Below are positions 47,703 through 56,469 of a DNA stretch of 64,000 nt, one piece after another. The position numbers and the translations under genes were made by a program. Position 1 is the stretch's first letter, and every line of letters begins with the position of its first letter. The notes under the pieces were generated by a model, which made no database searches, was not told where the DNA came from, and worked only from the letters and a program-made list of their open reading frames with translations. Origin of the DNA: Pseudomonas deceptionensis (GTDB lineage Bacteria; Pseudomonadota; Gammaproteobacteria; Pseudomonadales; Pseudomonadaceae); contig NZ_FNUD01000002.1 of the NCBI RefSeq assembly GCF_900106095.1, positions 2,253,501 to 2,317,500 of the forward strand. Reading direction: 5' to 3'.

Positions 47703-48083
47703 AATCTTCTGCAAGCCAGATAAATCAAAGACGCACGGCTCAAAACTGGCCTATTTGCTGTATTGACCGCAAATGGCGTTCCGGTCAAGATACGGTCGGT
47801 TTTGCGCTCGCCGTAGGCTGATTGTCGGTTTCAAGAGCACCTCTAAAGACAGGGCACAGGCACGAGCCTGTAGGAGCCTGCCATTTTTTGAGCGGAGTTT
47901 ACACGTCCTTTCGGTGGATGACTTGGTAGTCACACCTGATAGACGGTCGCAAGAGAAGGACATGGCACTCGTCTCTTCTAATAAGGAAGGCAACGATCTT
48001 TGGAGGTGCCCTTGTGCCAATGAGCATCAACCGCCAGGTTCGCCTAGGCGACTTTCTTTTCACCGGAGAGTAACGAGGAATCC

Positions 48084-48833
48084 ATGAAGGTTCTTGTAGC
48101 TGTCAAACGAGTGGTCGATTACAACGTTAAAGTGCGCGTCAAAGCGGACAACTCCGGCGTTGACCTCGCCAACGTCAAGATGTCGATGAACCCCTTCTGC
48201 GAAATCGCAGTGGAAGAAGCCGTACGCCTGAAAGAGAAAGGTGTTGCGACTGAAATCGTCGTCGTCTCCATCGGCCCGACCACTGCTCAGGAACAGCTGC
48301 GTACCGCGCTGGCACTGGGTGCAGATCGCGCCATTCTCGTCGAGTCCGCCGAAGACCTGACCTCGCTGGCCGTGGCCAAGCTGCTTAAAGCAGTGGTCGA
48401 CAAGGAACAGCCACAGCTGGTGATCCTGGGCAAACAGGCCATCGACAGCGACAACAACCAGACGGGCCAGATGCTGGCTGCGCTGACCGGTTTCGGTCAG
48501 GGTACCTTCGCTTCGAAAGTTGAAGTGGCAGGCGACAAGGTTGCAGTGACCCGTGAAGTAGACGGCGGTGCGCAAACTGTTTCGCTGAGCTTGCCGGCGA
48601 TCATCACCACCGACCTGCGTTTGAACGAGCCGCGTTATGCGTCCCTGCCAAACATCATGAAAGCCAAGAAGAAGCCGCTTGAAGTGCTGACGCCAGACGC
48701 GTTGGGCGTTTCGACAGCTTCGACCAACAAGACCCTGAAAGTTGAAGCGCCGGCTGCTCGCAGCGCGGGCATCAAGGTCAAGTCGGTGGCTGAACTGGTC
48801 GAGAAACTGAAAAACGAAGCGAAGGTAATCTAA
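48084..48833 (+). CDS. etfB: Electron transfer flavoprotein, beta subunit
   Basis: The small subunit of the FAD/AMP heterodimer that carries electrons from acyl-CoA dehydrogenases; 249 residues. [35 protein letters not shown] and the signature region [18 protein letters not shown] (about 122) are standard. ACGAGGAATCC precedes the ATG. etfA starts two bases after its stop. Confidence 0.97.
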   Translation: MKVLVAVKRVVDYNVKVRVKADNSGVDLANVKMSMNPFCEIAVEEAVRLKEKGVATEIVVVSIGPTTAQEQLRTALALGADRAILVESAEDLTSLAVAKLLKAVVDKEQPQLVILGKQAIDSDNNQTGQMLAALTGFGQGTFASKVEVAGDKVAVTREVDGGAQTVSLSLPAIITTDLRLNEPRYASLPNIMKAKKKPLEVLTPDALGVSTASTNKTLKVEAPAARSAGIKVKSVAELVEKLKNEAKVI

Positions 48834-48835
48834 TC

Positions 48836-49765
48836 ATGACTATCTTGGTAATCGCAGAACACGACGGCAAAGCACTGGCCCCGGCCACGCTGAACACCGT
48901 AGCCGCTGCCGCGAAAATCGGTGGCGACATCCACGTTCTGGTTGCAGGCCAGGGCGTTGGCGCTGTAGCTGAAGCGGCCGCGACCATCGCTGGCGTGGCT
49001 AAAGTGCTGGTAGCTGACAACGCGGCTTACGCGCATCAACTGCCGGAAAACGTGGCTCCCCTGGTCGCTGAGCTGGGCAAGGGTTACAGCCACATCCTGG
49101 CTGCCGCCACTTCCAACGGCAAAAACATCCTGCCGCGCGTTGCTGCGCAGCTAGACGTGGACCAGATCTCCGAGATCATCTCGGTTGAAAGCGCTGATAC
49201 CTTCAAGCGCCCGATCTATGCCGGTAACGCCATTGCTACCGTGCAGTCCACGGCCGCAATCAAGGTGATCACTGTTCGCGCTACCGGTTTCGACCCGGTT
49301 GCCGCGACGGGTGGTTCGGCAGCCGTTGAAGCCGTTGCAGCCGTTCACGATGCAGGCACTTCGTCGTTTGTTGGCGAAGAACTGGCCAAGTCGGACCGTC
49401 CTGAGCTGACCGCAGCCAAAATCGTCGTTTCCGGCGGTCGTGGCATGCAGAATGGCGACAACTTCAAACTCCTGTACACCCTGGCTGACAAGCTGGGCGC
49501 TGCTGTGGGCGCCTCCCGCGCAGCAGTGGACGCAGGTTTCGTACCCAACGACATGCAGGTCGGCCAGACCGGCAAAATCGTTGCGCCACAGCTGTACATC
49601 GCGGTCGGTATCTCCGGCGCGATCCAGCATTTGGCCGGTATGAAAGACTCCAAAGTGATCGTTGCGATCAACAAGGACGAAGAAGCACCGATCTTCCAGG
49701 TTGCCGATTACGGCCTGGTAGCGGACTTGTTCGAAGCCGTACCAGAGTTGGAGAAGCTGGTTTAA
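48836..49765 (+). CDS. etfA: Electron transfer flavoprotein, alpha subunit
   Basis: The FAD-binding subunit, 309 residues. The N-terminal half resembles the beta subunit fold ([18 protein letters not shown]). The FAD site is in the C-terminal half: [13 protein letters not shown] (about 200), [19 protein letters not shown] (about 223) and [17 protein letters not shown] (about 253). It is co-transcribed with etfB and ends at a terminator. Confidence 0.97.
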   Translation: MTILVIAEHDGKALAPATLNTVAAAAKIGGDIHVLVAGQGVGAVAEAAATIAGVAKVLVADNAAYAHQLPENVAPLVAELGKGYSHILAAATSNGKNILPRVAAQLDVDQISEIISVESADTFKRPIYAGNAIATVQSTAAIKVITVRATGFDPVAATGGSAAVEAVAAVHDAGTSSFVGEELAKSDRPELTAAKIVVSGGRGMQNGDNFKLLYTLADKLGAAVGASRAAVDAGFVPNDMQVGQTGKIVAPQLYIAVGISGAIQHLAGMKDSKVIVAINKDEEAPIFQVADYGLVADLFEAVPELEKLV

Positions 49766-49849
49766 TCCAGTTGCTTCACTTATAAAGAGCCCGGTCATCG
49801 GGGCTGCGGGGAAGGGCAGGGCACTCAGTGTTTTGTGCATTCTTTACAG

Positions 49850-49870
49850 CCCGGGTGACCGGGTTTTTTT
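49850..49870 (+). terminator. Terminator after etfBA
   Basis: CCCGG, GTGA, CCGGG and seven T, 85 bases after the etfA stop. The next gene starts 31 bases later. Confidence 0.85.
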
Positions 49871-49901
49871 GTGCGTCTCAAATGTGTGGAGTGCAGGCGG
49901 T

Positions 49902-50720
49902 ATGGATATGCGTCAGATGAGCAGGCTGCTGGTGGGGTTGGCGTTTTTGCCACTGCTGTCTGAAGCAGCGGGCAAGTGCGAGCGCCTGATCGTCACCGGC
50001 AGCCCCGATGCCCCGCCTTACCTGTGGCGCGATCCGGCCGACCCGGCGCACTTGATCGGTGCCAGTGCCGACCTCATACAGCAGGCAGGTCATGCCCTGG
50101 GGATCAAGGTTGAAGTGCTCTACGGCGGCAAGCGCGCCCAGGCCCAGGACGAAGTGCGTACCGGGCGCATGGACATGCTGCTGGATGCGCCACTGACGGT
50201 GGCCGGACTTTCGTCGTTCGACTACATTCACCCGCCGTTGGTGCGTAACGACTATCTGGTGTGGACGCGCAAGGCATCGCCCCTGAGCTACGAAACGCCT
50301 GCCGACTTGCATGGGCATGCAGGCGCCGTCTCGCAGAAGGCCCGCTTAAGCGAGACCTTCAACGAGTTTGCGCAACACCAGTTAAACCTGGAGCCCCAAC
50401 CCGGCCTGACCCAGGCCTTCCAGAAGTTGTTGCTCGGGCAGGTTCAATACGTTCTGGCCGGCCGCTACGCCGGAATGGCCACCGCTCAAACCCTGGGCAT
50501 CGCCGATGACCTGTTGGCGCACCCGCAGCCTATCGATCAACCGGGGCTGTTTTTGGCGGTTTCCCATGACTCTGCCTGCAATGAGCCGTGGTTGCGCGGA
50601 CAGCTCGCCAAAAAGATGACAGAATTGCCCGCGTCCGGCATGACCGAGGCGGCAGTGCAACGCAATCTGGAGCGGTGGAAAACCCAGCTGCAACAACCGC
50701 TCAGCGCCCCAAAACAGTAG
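49902..50720 (+). CDS. Periplasmic solute-binding-like protein (bacterial PBPb type 3)
   Basis: A secreted protein of 272 residues from ATG 49902 (MDMRQMSRLLVGLAFLPLLSEA is its start, given in parts: MDMRQMSRLLVGLAF, LPLLSEA). The fold pattern is that of amino-acid binding proteins: LIVTGSPDAPPYLWRDP, ASADLIQQAGHALGIKVEVLY, GRMDMLLDAPLTV, GQVQYVLAGRYAGM. No transporter genes are adjacent. It may be an orphan binding protein or have an envelope role with the two lipoproteins that follow. Ten bases separate it from the next gene. Confidence 0.8.
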   Translation: MDMRQMSRLLVGLAFLPLLSEAAGKCERLIVTGSPDAPPYLWRDPADPAHLIGASADLIQQAGHALGIKVEVLYGGKRAQAQDEVRTGRMDMLLDAPLTVAGLSSFDYIHPPLVRNDYLVWTRKASPLSYETPADLHGHAGAVSQKARLSETFNEFAQHQLNLEPQPGLTQAFQKLLLGQVQYVLAGRYAGMATAQTLGIADDLLAHPQPIDQPGLFLAVSHDSACNEPWLRGQLAKKMTELPASGMTEAAVQRNLERWKTQLQQPLSAPKQ

Positions 50721-50729
50721 GAATTCCTC

Positions 50730-51086
50730 GTGACAATTCGACCTCTTTTCGCTGCCCTGGCCGTTTTGGCTCTGGCGGGTTGTGCAGCCGATCCTGCGCC
50801 GAATGAACAATTGCGTTTGACCGAACAAGCTCTGGAACAAGCCAAGGCCGTAGGCGCGAAAGCCGACGATCTGGCTGAGCTGAAACAGGCCGAAAGCAAG
50901 CTGGCCCAAGCGCTGGCAGATATGGCTGAAGAGTCTTTTAAAGATGCCCGCATGCAGGCCGAACAGGCCGAGCTCGACGCCCGATTGGCCGAAGCCCGCG
51001 TGTTGACGCAAAAAAGCCAGGAACAATTGAACGTGCTCAATACCCGTATCTCGCGCTTGCGCAAACAACTGGCGGAGGCGCAATGA
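50730..51086 (+). CDS. DUF4398 lipoprotein
   Basis: A 118-residue lipoprotein with a GTG start behind TAGGAAT: signal TIRPLFAALAVLALAGC, with the cysteine at residue 18, then a long alpha-helical, Ala/Glu/Gln-rich coiled coil (about 30-115; LAELKQAESKLAQALADMAE). Its stop overlaps the start of the OmpA-like gene in ATGA, so the two are coupled and probably act together at the outer membrane. Confidence 0.85.
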   Translation: MTIRPLFAALAVLALAGCAADPAPNEQLRLTEQALEQAKAVGAKADDLAELKQAESKLAQALADMAEESFKDARMQAEQAELDARLAEARVLTQKSQEQLNVLNTRISRLRKQLAEAQ

Positions 51087-51898
51087 GCCTCAAGTCCAAA
51101 GCTTTCATGGGCGCGCTGGCGCTAGGTTGCGTCAGCCTGGCCGGGTGCGCCGGGCATCACAACAGTGATCAGGCCTTGCAGCAGGCCAGTACGGACTTCC
51201 AGGCGGTCAAGGAAGACACCAACGTGTTGCGCATCGCCCCCAAGGATGTGATTCGCGCCGGTGAATCCCTGGCGCGTGCTGACCGCTTATCCAGCTACTG
51301 GGGCAGCGGGGAAGACGTGGCGCATTACGCCTATTTGAGCCAGCGCTACAGTGAGATCGCCCGCGAGCACACCCAGCAGGTGCTGAATGAAGAGCGGGCG
51401 GCCAAGCTCGAACTGGAGCGCCAGCGCTTGCAGCTGGCCTTGCGTGAAGCCAAGTTGTTGAGTGTTCAGCAGCAGGGGCAATGGCTGGAAGAGCAGATCG
51501 TCAGCCTGGCCACCACCCAGACTGACCGTGGTCTGGTGATGACCCTGGGTGACGTGCTGTTCGATACGGGGGAAGCCGATCTGAAAAACTCCGCCAACCG
51601 GACGGTACTCAAGCTGGTGCAGTTCCTGCAATTGAACCCCAAGCGCATTGTGCGCATCGAGGGCTACACCGACAGCACCGGGGGCTCTGAAGATAATCTC
51701 AAGCTGTCCCTTGCCCGGGCACAGGCCGTGGCGGATGTGTTGGTTGACTTGGGTATCGACGAAAAGCGCATCCAGGTGGAAGGCTACGGCGACCAGTATC
51801 CGGTAGACGTAAATGCTACCGAGCGTGGTCGTGCGCAAAACCGTCGCGTCGAAATTGTATTTTCTGACGAAAAAGGTCAGCTGGGCGCTGCACGTTAA
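51083..51898 (+). CDS. OmpA-family lipoprotein with DUF4398-like region
   Basis: A 271-residue outer-membrane lipoprotein: lipobox LAGC near residue 22, a helical region (about 35-140) related to the preceding protein (VIRAGESLARADRLS; REAKLLSVQQQGQW), and a C-terminal OmpA peptidoglycan-binding domain (about 150-260; IEGYTDSTGGSEDNLKLSLA, LGIDEKRIQVEGYGD, NRRVEIVF). It would tie the outer membrane to the cell wall, with its coupled partner supplying a coiled coil. Confidence 0.9.
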   Translation: MSLKSKAFMGALALGCVSLAGCAGHHNSDQALQQASTDFQAVKEDTNVLRIAPKDVIRAGESLARADRLSSYWGSGEDVAHYAYLSQRYSEIAREHTQQVLNEERAAKLELERQRLQLALREAKLLSVQQQGQWLEEQIVSLATTQTDRGLVMTLGDVLFDTGEADLKNSANRTVLKLVQFLQLNPKRIVRIEGYTDSTGGSEDNLKLSLARAQAVADVLVDLGIDEKRIQVEGYGDQYPVDVNATERGRAQNRRVEIVFSDEKGQLGAAR

Positions 51899-51912
51899 AG
51901 CCGGCCGTCCCG

Positions 51913-51980
51913 TGTAGTCCCTGCCGAAGGCTGCGATGCCCTCCCTGTGGCCCTATCGCAGCCTTCGGCAGTGACTGCAC
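51913..51980. repeat. REP-like inverted repeat (CTGCCGAAGGCTGCGAT)
   Basis: CTGCCGAAGGCTGCGAT (51921-51937) and ATCGCAGCCTTCGGCAG (51955-51971), perfect, with a diverged GTAGTCC/GTGACTGCAC outer part. It follows the OmpA-like gene and may end its message. Confidence 0.85.
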
Positions 51981-52117
51981 CGCTCACTCACACCGATACA
52001 GTTACACCGCCGTTTGCACTGTACGGCTCAGGTGGGTGACAACTGTGCCCGTACACTTCTAAACTGTTCCGGTATTGTTCTAAATAAAAAAAATGCCTGA
52101 ACATCGAGTGCTACGCC

Positions 52118-53590
52118 ATGACCAACCTTTTGCTCTACCAACGTATTGCTCAGCAACTGGCTGAGGATATTCGGCGTGGCGTTTATCAGCCGGGCGAGCG
52201 TGTGCCGTCGGTGCGCAAGATGAGTTCACAGCTCAATGTCAGCCATGCCACCGTGCTGCAGGCTTACGCCAATCTTGAAGATCAGGGTTTGATCCGGGCG
52301 CGGCCGCAGTCGGGTTACTACGTACACCAGACCCCGGCACTGACGGCGCCGACCCCTGACATCGCCCGTGTAGAGCGCCCGGGGTTGGTCACTCGCAGCA
52401 GCATCATTCAACAGGTACTGGTCGAGTCCCGTCGTGAAGGTGTATTTCCGCTCGGGGCGGCCGTACCCAGTGTCGATTACTTGCCCGTACGTGCGCTGCA
52501 CCAGCAACTGGCCAAGGTCACGCGCTTTCATAGCCCACGGGCGTTCAGCTATATGTTCAGCCCGGGCTTTGAGCCGTTGCGCAGGCAGGTAGCAATCCGC
52601 ATGCGTGACGCCGGCGTGGTGGTTGACCCATCAGAAGTCATCATCACCCATGGCTGTGTCGATGCCCTGCAAATGTCGTTGCGGGTGCTCACCCGTCCCG
52701 GCGACCTGATCGCGGCAGAGTCGCCGACTTACTACGGCCTGCTGCAACTGGCTGACCTGCTGGGGCTGAAAGTGATCGAGATCCCCAGCGATCCGGCCAC
52801 CGGCATGAGCCTTGAAGCCCTGCAACTGGCGGCCAATCAGTGGTCGATCAAGGCATTGGTCCTGACCACGCGCCTGAGCAATCCCCTGGGCGGGACAATG
52901 CCCGAAGAGCGGCAAAAGCAGTTGCTGCGCCTGGCTTCGGACTTTGATATCCAGATCGTTGAAGACGACATCTATGGCGAGTTGATGTTTGAGGTGGGGC
53001 GCACCAAGGCCTTGAAGGCCTATGACCGCCTGGACCGGGTGATCTACTGTTCGAGCTTCTCCAAAACCCTGTCCCCCGGGGTGCGTATCGGCTGGATGAT
53101 TGCCGGCAAGTTTCAGCAAGAAATCCAGCGCCTTCAGACTTTCACCACTCACTCAGCGTGCAGCGTGACCCAGATGGCCGTGGCGGCCTACCTTGAAAAC
53201 GGAGGGTACGACCGCCACTTGCGCTATATCCGACAGGAATACAGAAAAAACCTGAGCGCATTCCAGTTGGCCGTGCAGCAGCACTTTCCGGAAGGCACGC
53301 AGATGTCGCGTCCTGGCGGGGGGTTTATCCTGTGGGTAAGCCTGCCGGGCCGGGTCAATACCCAGGAATTGCATGTCCGGGCCCTGCAGCAAGGTATCAG
53401 CATCGCACCAGGGCTGATTTTCAGTAACACCGAGCAGTTCAATCACTGCATACGGCTGAACTGTGGCACACCCTGGAATCGGGAGGCCGATCGGGCCTTG
53501 ATGACCCTGGGAATGCTTGCCAACCAGCTCTGCCAGGAGGCTGCGGGTCTGTACGGAGGCGGCCCGGCAGCAGCGGGGATGGCATTTTGA
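52118..53590 (+). CDS. MocR-type regulator (GntR with aminotransferase domain)
   Basis: A 490-residue fusion: GntR winged helix at about 1-75 (AEDIRRGVYQPGERVPSVRKM, VSHATVLQAYANLEDQGLI), then a class I/II aminotransferase domain binding PLP as effector. The PLP lysine is in YCSSFSKTLSPGVRIGWM (about 313); VIITHGCVDALQMSL and EDDIYGELMFE are further marks. The 219-base gap before it holds an REP sequence and an AT-rich run before the ATG. Targets are unknown; no neighbouring gene is divergent and close. Confidence 0.92.
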   Translation: MTNLLLYQRIAQQLAEDIRRGVYQPGERVPSVRKMSSQLNVSHATVLQAYANLEDQGLIRARPQSGYYVHQTPALTAPTPDIARVERPGLVTRSSIIQQVLVESRREGVFPLGAAVPSVDYLPVRALHQQLAKVTRFHSPRAFSYMFSPGFEPLRRQVAIRMRDAGVVVDPSEVIITHGCVDALQMSLRVLTRPGDLIAAESPTYYGLLQLADLLGLKVIEIPSDPATGMSLEALQLAANQWSIKALVLTTRLSNPLGGTMPEERQKQLLRLASDFDIQIVEDDIYGELMFEVGRTKALKAYDRLDRVIYCSSFSKTLSPGVRIGWMIAGKFQQEIQRLQTFTTHSACSVTQMAVAAYLENGGYDRHLRYIRQEYRKNLSAFQLAVQQHFPEGTQMSRPGGGFILWVSLPGRVNTQELHVRALQQGISIAPGLIFSNTEQFNHCIRLNCGTPWNREADRALMTLGMLANQLCQEAAGLYGGGPAAAGMAF

Positions 53591-53660
53591 CTATAATCAA
53601 CTTGTCACCCTGTGCGTAAAGCGCGAGCATACGCACCTGAACCGTTAAAGCTGTGGAGTT

Positions 53661-54134
53661 ATGAAAACGAAGTTTTGTGCCGGGCTTGTGCTGGTGTGCG
53701 TGTTGAGTGCGTTTAATGCTGTTGCTGCGACAGCAGCCCCGGTGCAACCTGCAACAGCCACCACTGAGGCAAAATCTGCCCACTCTGCGTCAACGTCCGT
53801 GGAGAGAACGAAAAAACCTCCTCTCAAAAGACGTGAGCCAATGGCGTCCAAGTCCATTTCGGCCCATGAAATCGCCAAAAAGCGTTTGCCTACCACGAAC
53901 CTTGATTTGCGATTGCCGCCTGAAATGGTCCGACAGCTCCGCCCTTTGGGCACCATCCCCATGCCTGCGCACAAACCGTTGCTGCCGAACATGTTTGGCG
54001 AAAAGCCGGCTGAAGAGAGCCCTTTTCAGCTTAACGGGCGTTTGCTCAGCAACGAGATGAACCTGCAATTGCGCAATGAAGCCCGACACAATGAGATCGA
54101 AGGTGCTGCGCTGGATTTCGAGTTCAAGCAATAA
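53661..54134 (+). CDS. Secreted hypothetical protein
   Basis: I do not recognise a family with known function. It has 157 residues: a signal peptide (MKTKFCAGLVLVCVLSAFNA, cleavage near AVAATA at about 25), a low-complexity Ala/Thr/Ser stretch to about residue 50, then a basic, proline-bearing region (TKKPPLKRREPM) and a more ordered-looking C-terminal part (NLDLRLPPEMVRQLRPLG; LLSNEMNLQLRNE). It is likely periplasmic. AGTT before the ATG is a weak site. It stands alone after the MocR gene. Confidence 0.7.
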   Translation: MKTKFCAGLVLVCVLSAFNAVAATAAPVQPATATTEAKSAHSASTSVERTKKPPLKRREPMASKSISAHEIAKKRLPTTNLDLRLPPEMVRQLRPLGTIPMPAHKPLLPNMFGEKPAEESPFQLNGRLLSNEMNLQLRNEARHNEIEGAALDFEFKQ

Positions 54135-54287
54135 GTGCCTGGCAGTGAAAAACAGGCTTCTAAACTGACTGTTCAGTCATTGCCATTTATGGACACATTC
54201 TGCTGAACGGTCAATTTCAAACACCTGTTCCAGCGAGTACTATCCCTTGTCATCAACACACTTTGCCCCGAACGAGGAGCTAACGTC

Positions 54288-54542
54288 ATGAATTGCCGTG
54301 AAGGCTGTGGCGCCTGCTGCATAGCCCCTTCCATCAGTACCCCGCTGCCCGGCATGCCCAACGGCAAGCCTGCCGGGGAACGCTGCCTGCATCTTTCTGT
54401 CGACTATCTGTGCGGTTTGTTCGGTCAGCCTGAGCGCCCGGCTGTGTGTGGCGACTTCAAGGCCGACATCGAAGTGTGCGGCAGCAACCGGGAAGAAGCG
54501 ATCAATCTGATCGGTTGGTGGGAGCAGATGACAGCGGCATAG
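54288..54542 (+). CDS. YkgJ-family cysteine-cluster protein
   Basis: An 84-residue protein with eight cysteines (positions 3, 7, 10, 11, 33, 42, 54, 63) in the YkgJ/UPF0153 pattern, starting MNCREGCGACCIAPSIS, thought to bind zinc or an Fe-S cluster. GAACGAGGAGC precedes the ATG. It is the short form of the family. The START-like gene follows after 47 bases. Confidence 0.87.
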   Translation: MNCREGCGACCIAPSISTPLPGMPNGKPAGERCLHLSVDYLCGLFGQPERPAVCGDFKADIEVCGSNREEAINLIGWWEQMTAA

Positions 54543-54589
54543 TGTGTTCGTGTCCAGTTAACAGACCTTCAACAATAAGGAATAAGACA

Positions 54590-55198
54590 ATGGGTTCGTT
54601 GCATCGAGTGGCATTGGTATGTGGTTTGAGTGTTCTGATAACGGGCGTGGCCCAGGCTGAAGACTGGAAGGTCGCCAAGGACCAGGACGGCATCAAGGTG
54701 TCGCTGAGTGAAGTCGCCGGTTCCCAGTACAAGGCTTACCAGGGGGTGACCACCATCAAGGCGCCGCTGGCCAAGATCAGCAAGCTGCAGGAAGACGTGG
54801 CGGGCGCCTGTGCCTGGATTCATGAATGCCAGACGCAAAAACTGCTCAAGCATGAAGGTGACCAGAGCTGGACCTACACCCAGTTCAAAACGCCATGGCC
54901 GGTAACGCCGCGTGACTCGGTACTGCTGGTGACCACGGCCCAAGGCGCTGATGGCAGCCTGACCCGCACGCTCAAAGGTCAGCCGACCTATGTTCCTGAA
55001 GAAAAAGGCTTTGTCCGGGTTGCCCAGGTTGACGGCTTTTGGAAGCTTGTGCCAAAAGGCGACAACCTCACCGAAGTGACTTATCAGGTGCACACCGAGC
55101 CAGGTGGCAGCGTACCGTCCTGGTTGGCCAACAAGTTTGTGGTCGATGCTCCGTTCAACACCCTCAAGGGCCTAAAAGAACGCGCTGAAAAGCCGTAA
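54590..55198 (+). CDS. START-domain lipid-binding-like exported protein
   Basis: A 202-residue protein from ATG 54590 (AAGGAA upstream): signal peptide MGSLHRVALVCGLSVLITGVAQA, given as MGSLHRVALVCG and LSVLITGVAQA, cleaved before EDWKVAKDQDGI, then a START-like fold (about 25-200; YKAYQGVTTIKAPLAKISKL, TPWPVTPRDSVLLVTT, SVPSWLANKFVVDAPFNTL). The cysteine pair in GACAWIHECQTQ may form a disulfide. START domains bind lipids or polyketides; the ligand is unknown. Confidence 0.85.
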   Translation: MGSLHRVALVCGLSVLITGVAQAEDWKVAKDQDGIKVSLSEVAGSQYKAYQGVTTIKAPLAKISKLQEDVAGACAWIHECQTQKLLKHEGDQSWTYTQFKTPWPVTPRDSVLLVTTAQGADGSLTRTLKGQPTYVPEEKGFVRVAQVDGFWKLVPKGDNLTEVTYQVHTEPGGSVPSWLANKFVVDAPFNTLKGLKERAEKP

Positions 55199-55244
55199 TC
55201 CTTTGCAGGTCTCGCCTGGCCCCGGGCAGCGCATCTGCCCAGGC

Positions 55245-55263
55245 GCCGGGTATCCGGCTTTTT
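55245..55263 (+). terminator. Terminator after START-domain gene
   Basis: GCCGG, GTAT, CCGGC and five T, 46 bases after the stop. A GGGCAG/CTGCCC hairpin precedes it. Confidence 0.75.
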
Positions 55264-55473
55264 GAGCGGCCCTGTTGCTGAAAAAAACGTGTTGAAATTC
55301 ATGTATTCCCCTCTTGGCAGACGTCTCACACCAGGGCTACTCTGCATTCAGACCAGCGAAGTATTCGACTGGCTCTGATCTTGTTCGCTACATGCTTATT
55401 ACCTCCCTTTTAAAGGCCTGATTGCGCCGAAAAGGGAGTGCTGAATGTCTATCCATTGCGAGGAGGACGTTTC

Positions 55474-55815
55474 ATGAGCACAGCCCATCAAGAAGACCTC
55501 AGCAGCTATGTGCTGCGCCGCATGAAAGAAGGCGGTTTTGATTTTTCACGCATCCATCCCATCGAGTTTTACGCGATCTTCCCGGACGAGGAGCGGGCGC
55601 GCCGAGCTGCAGGCAAATTTTGTGGTGAGTCCCTGAATGCACAGATCAACGTGCGCGATGACGGCGCATGGCATTTGGAGTTGAGTAAGGTGATGTACGC
55701 CACCTATGGTGGTATCGGTGATTTTGAGCAGGACTTCGAGGCTGTAGTGGTGCCGCTCGGCGGCATTATCGAGGGTTGGGGCGTCAAGCAGGAGGTACGT
55801 GGCCTGTTGAATTAA
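55474..55815 (+). CDS. RraB-family protein (RNase E inhibitor-like)
   Basis: A 113-residue acidic protein from ATG 55474, behind GAGGAGG. The family traits are the LSSYVLRRMKEGGFDFSR start, FYAIFPDEERARRAAGKF in the middle, and a final DFEQDFEAVVVPLGGIIEGWG. In E. coli RraB binds the C-terminal half of RNase E and changes which messages it cuts. RNase E is encoded 40 kb away. That this protein has the same role in Pseudomonas is inference. Confidence 0.8.
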   Translation: MSTAHQEDLSSYVLRRMKEGGFDFSRIHPIEFYAIFPDEERARRAAGKFCGESLNAQINVRDDGAWHLELSKVMYATYGGIGDFEQDFEAVVVPLGGIIEGWGVKQEVRGLLN

Positions 55816-55947
55816 CGTGGGTTTGACTGGTTAGCGGCTGGCCTGAGGGCTGGCCGTTCCGGTTTTTGCGGACAGTGTTTTGGTGCGCAAACCTGCAGCC
55901 GTCGAAGACGCGCAGAGGCTGCACGTCTTCGGCATTCAGGCGCGTCT

Positions 55948-56043
55948 TTAGCCGATGACTTTGGTCAAGTTCGGCAAGATCAGCAGCAAGGTAGTAGCAA
56001 AGAGGATGAGTCCGGCCTGACGTACTTTCGTATGTTTGAACAT
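55948..56043 (-). CDS. Small membrane peptide, 31 residues
   Basis: An open frame below the usual length cut-off: a basic start (MFKHTKVRQAG), one hydrophobic helix (LILFATTLLLILP, residues 12-24) and the end NLTKVIG before TAA. AAGG lies 8-11 bases before the ATG. The layout (Lys/Arg-rich N-terminus, single membrane segment) is that of a real bacterial microprotein. I cannot assign a function. The remaining gap, 55816-55947 and 56044-56391, has a wobble-paired hairpin near 55848 and a perfect CCCGTTGC/GCAACGGG stem at 56236-56256. Confidence 0.6.
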   Translation of the reverse strand: MFKHTKVRQAGLILFATTLLLILPNLTKVIG

Positions 56044-56391
56044 GGCTATCTGCCTTTTTTTGTTATTCCTGAACGACAATGCCTGCGACAGGGGCTCCAG
56101 ACCTTTAAAAAGCATGGCCCCAGCGACAGGCTTAACATTAGAGCCCTCATAACATATGGCTTAGAACCCTTTAACATCATCCAAGCGCAGTAAGTTTCTA
56201 AAAAGCTATTAGGTTTTTTTAACTCGCGCTGTCACCCCGTTGCTAGACGCAACGGGCTCGCAAACAGTCAATTTTATTAGCCCCCTACCGTTCGTCAGTG
56301 AGCATTGCCCCGGTATCTTTTGCCCGGCAAAAAGCGAGAACTCAACCTTTGATATGGCCGTTGGCCGCAGGCGGGAACCACGTTCAGTACT

Positions 56392-56416
56392 TGCCTTGAA
56401 ATGCCGTTTCAAGGCA
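56392..56416 (+). promoter_or_regulatory. Hairpin in the leader of the amidotransferase gene
   Basis: TGCCTTGAAA, TGCCG, TTTCAAGGCA: a perfect 10-bp stem with a 5-base loop, 53 bases before the ATG. No T-run follows, so it is more likely a leader structure or operator than a terminator. Confidence 0.45.
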
Positions 56417-56469
56417 GGCTCTGTCGCGTTGCCATCATTACTTTCGCTTTTATCGTGCCAGGTACTTTT

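Noticed and set aside
47763..47787. TTGACC as -35 of an etfBA promoter
   Set aside because: No acceptable -10 lies 16-18 bases downstream; only the inverted repeat itself is noted.
47773..48087. 104-codon frame in the etf gap
   Set aside because: No ribosome site, no recognisable sequence, and it ends within etfB.
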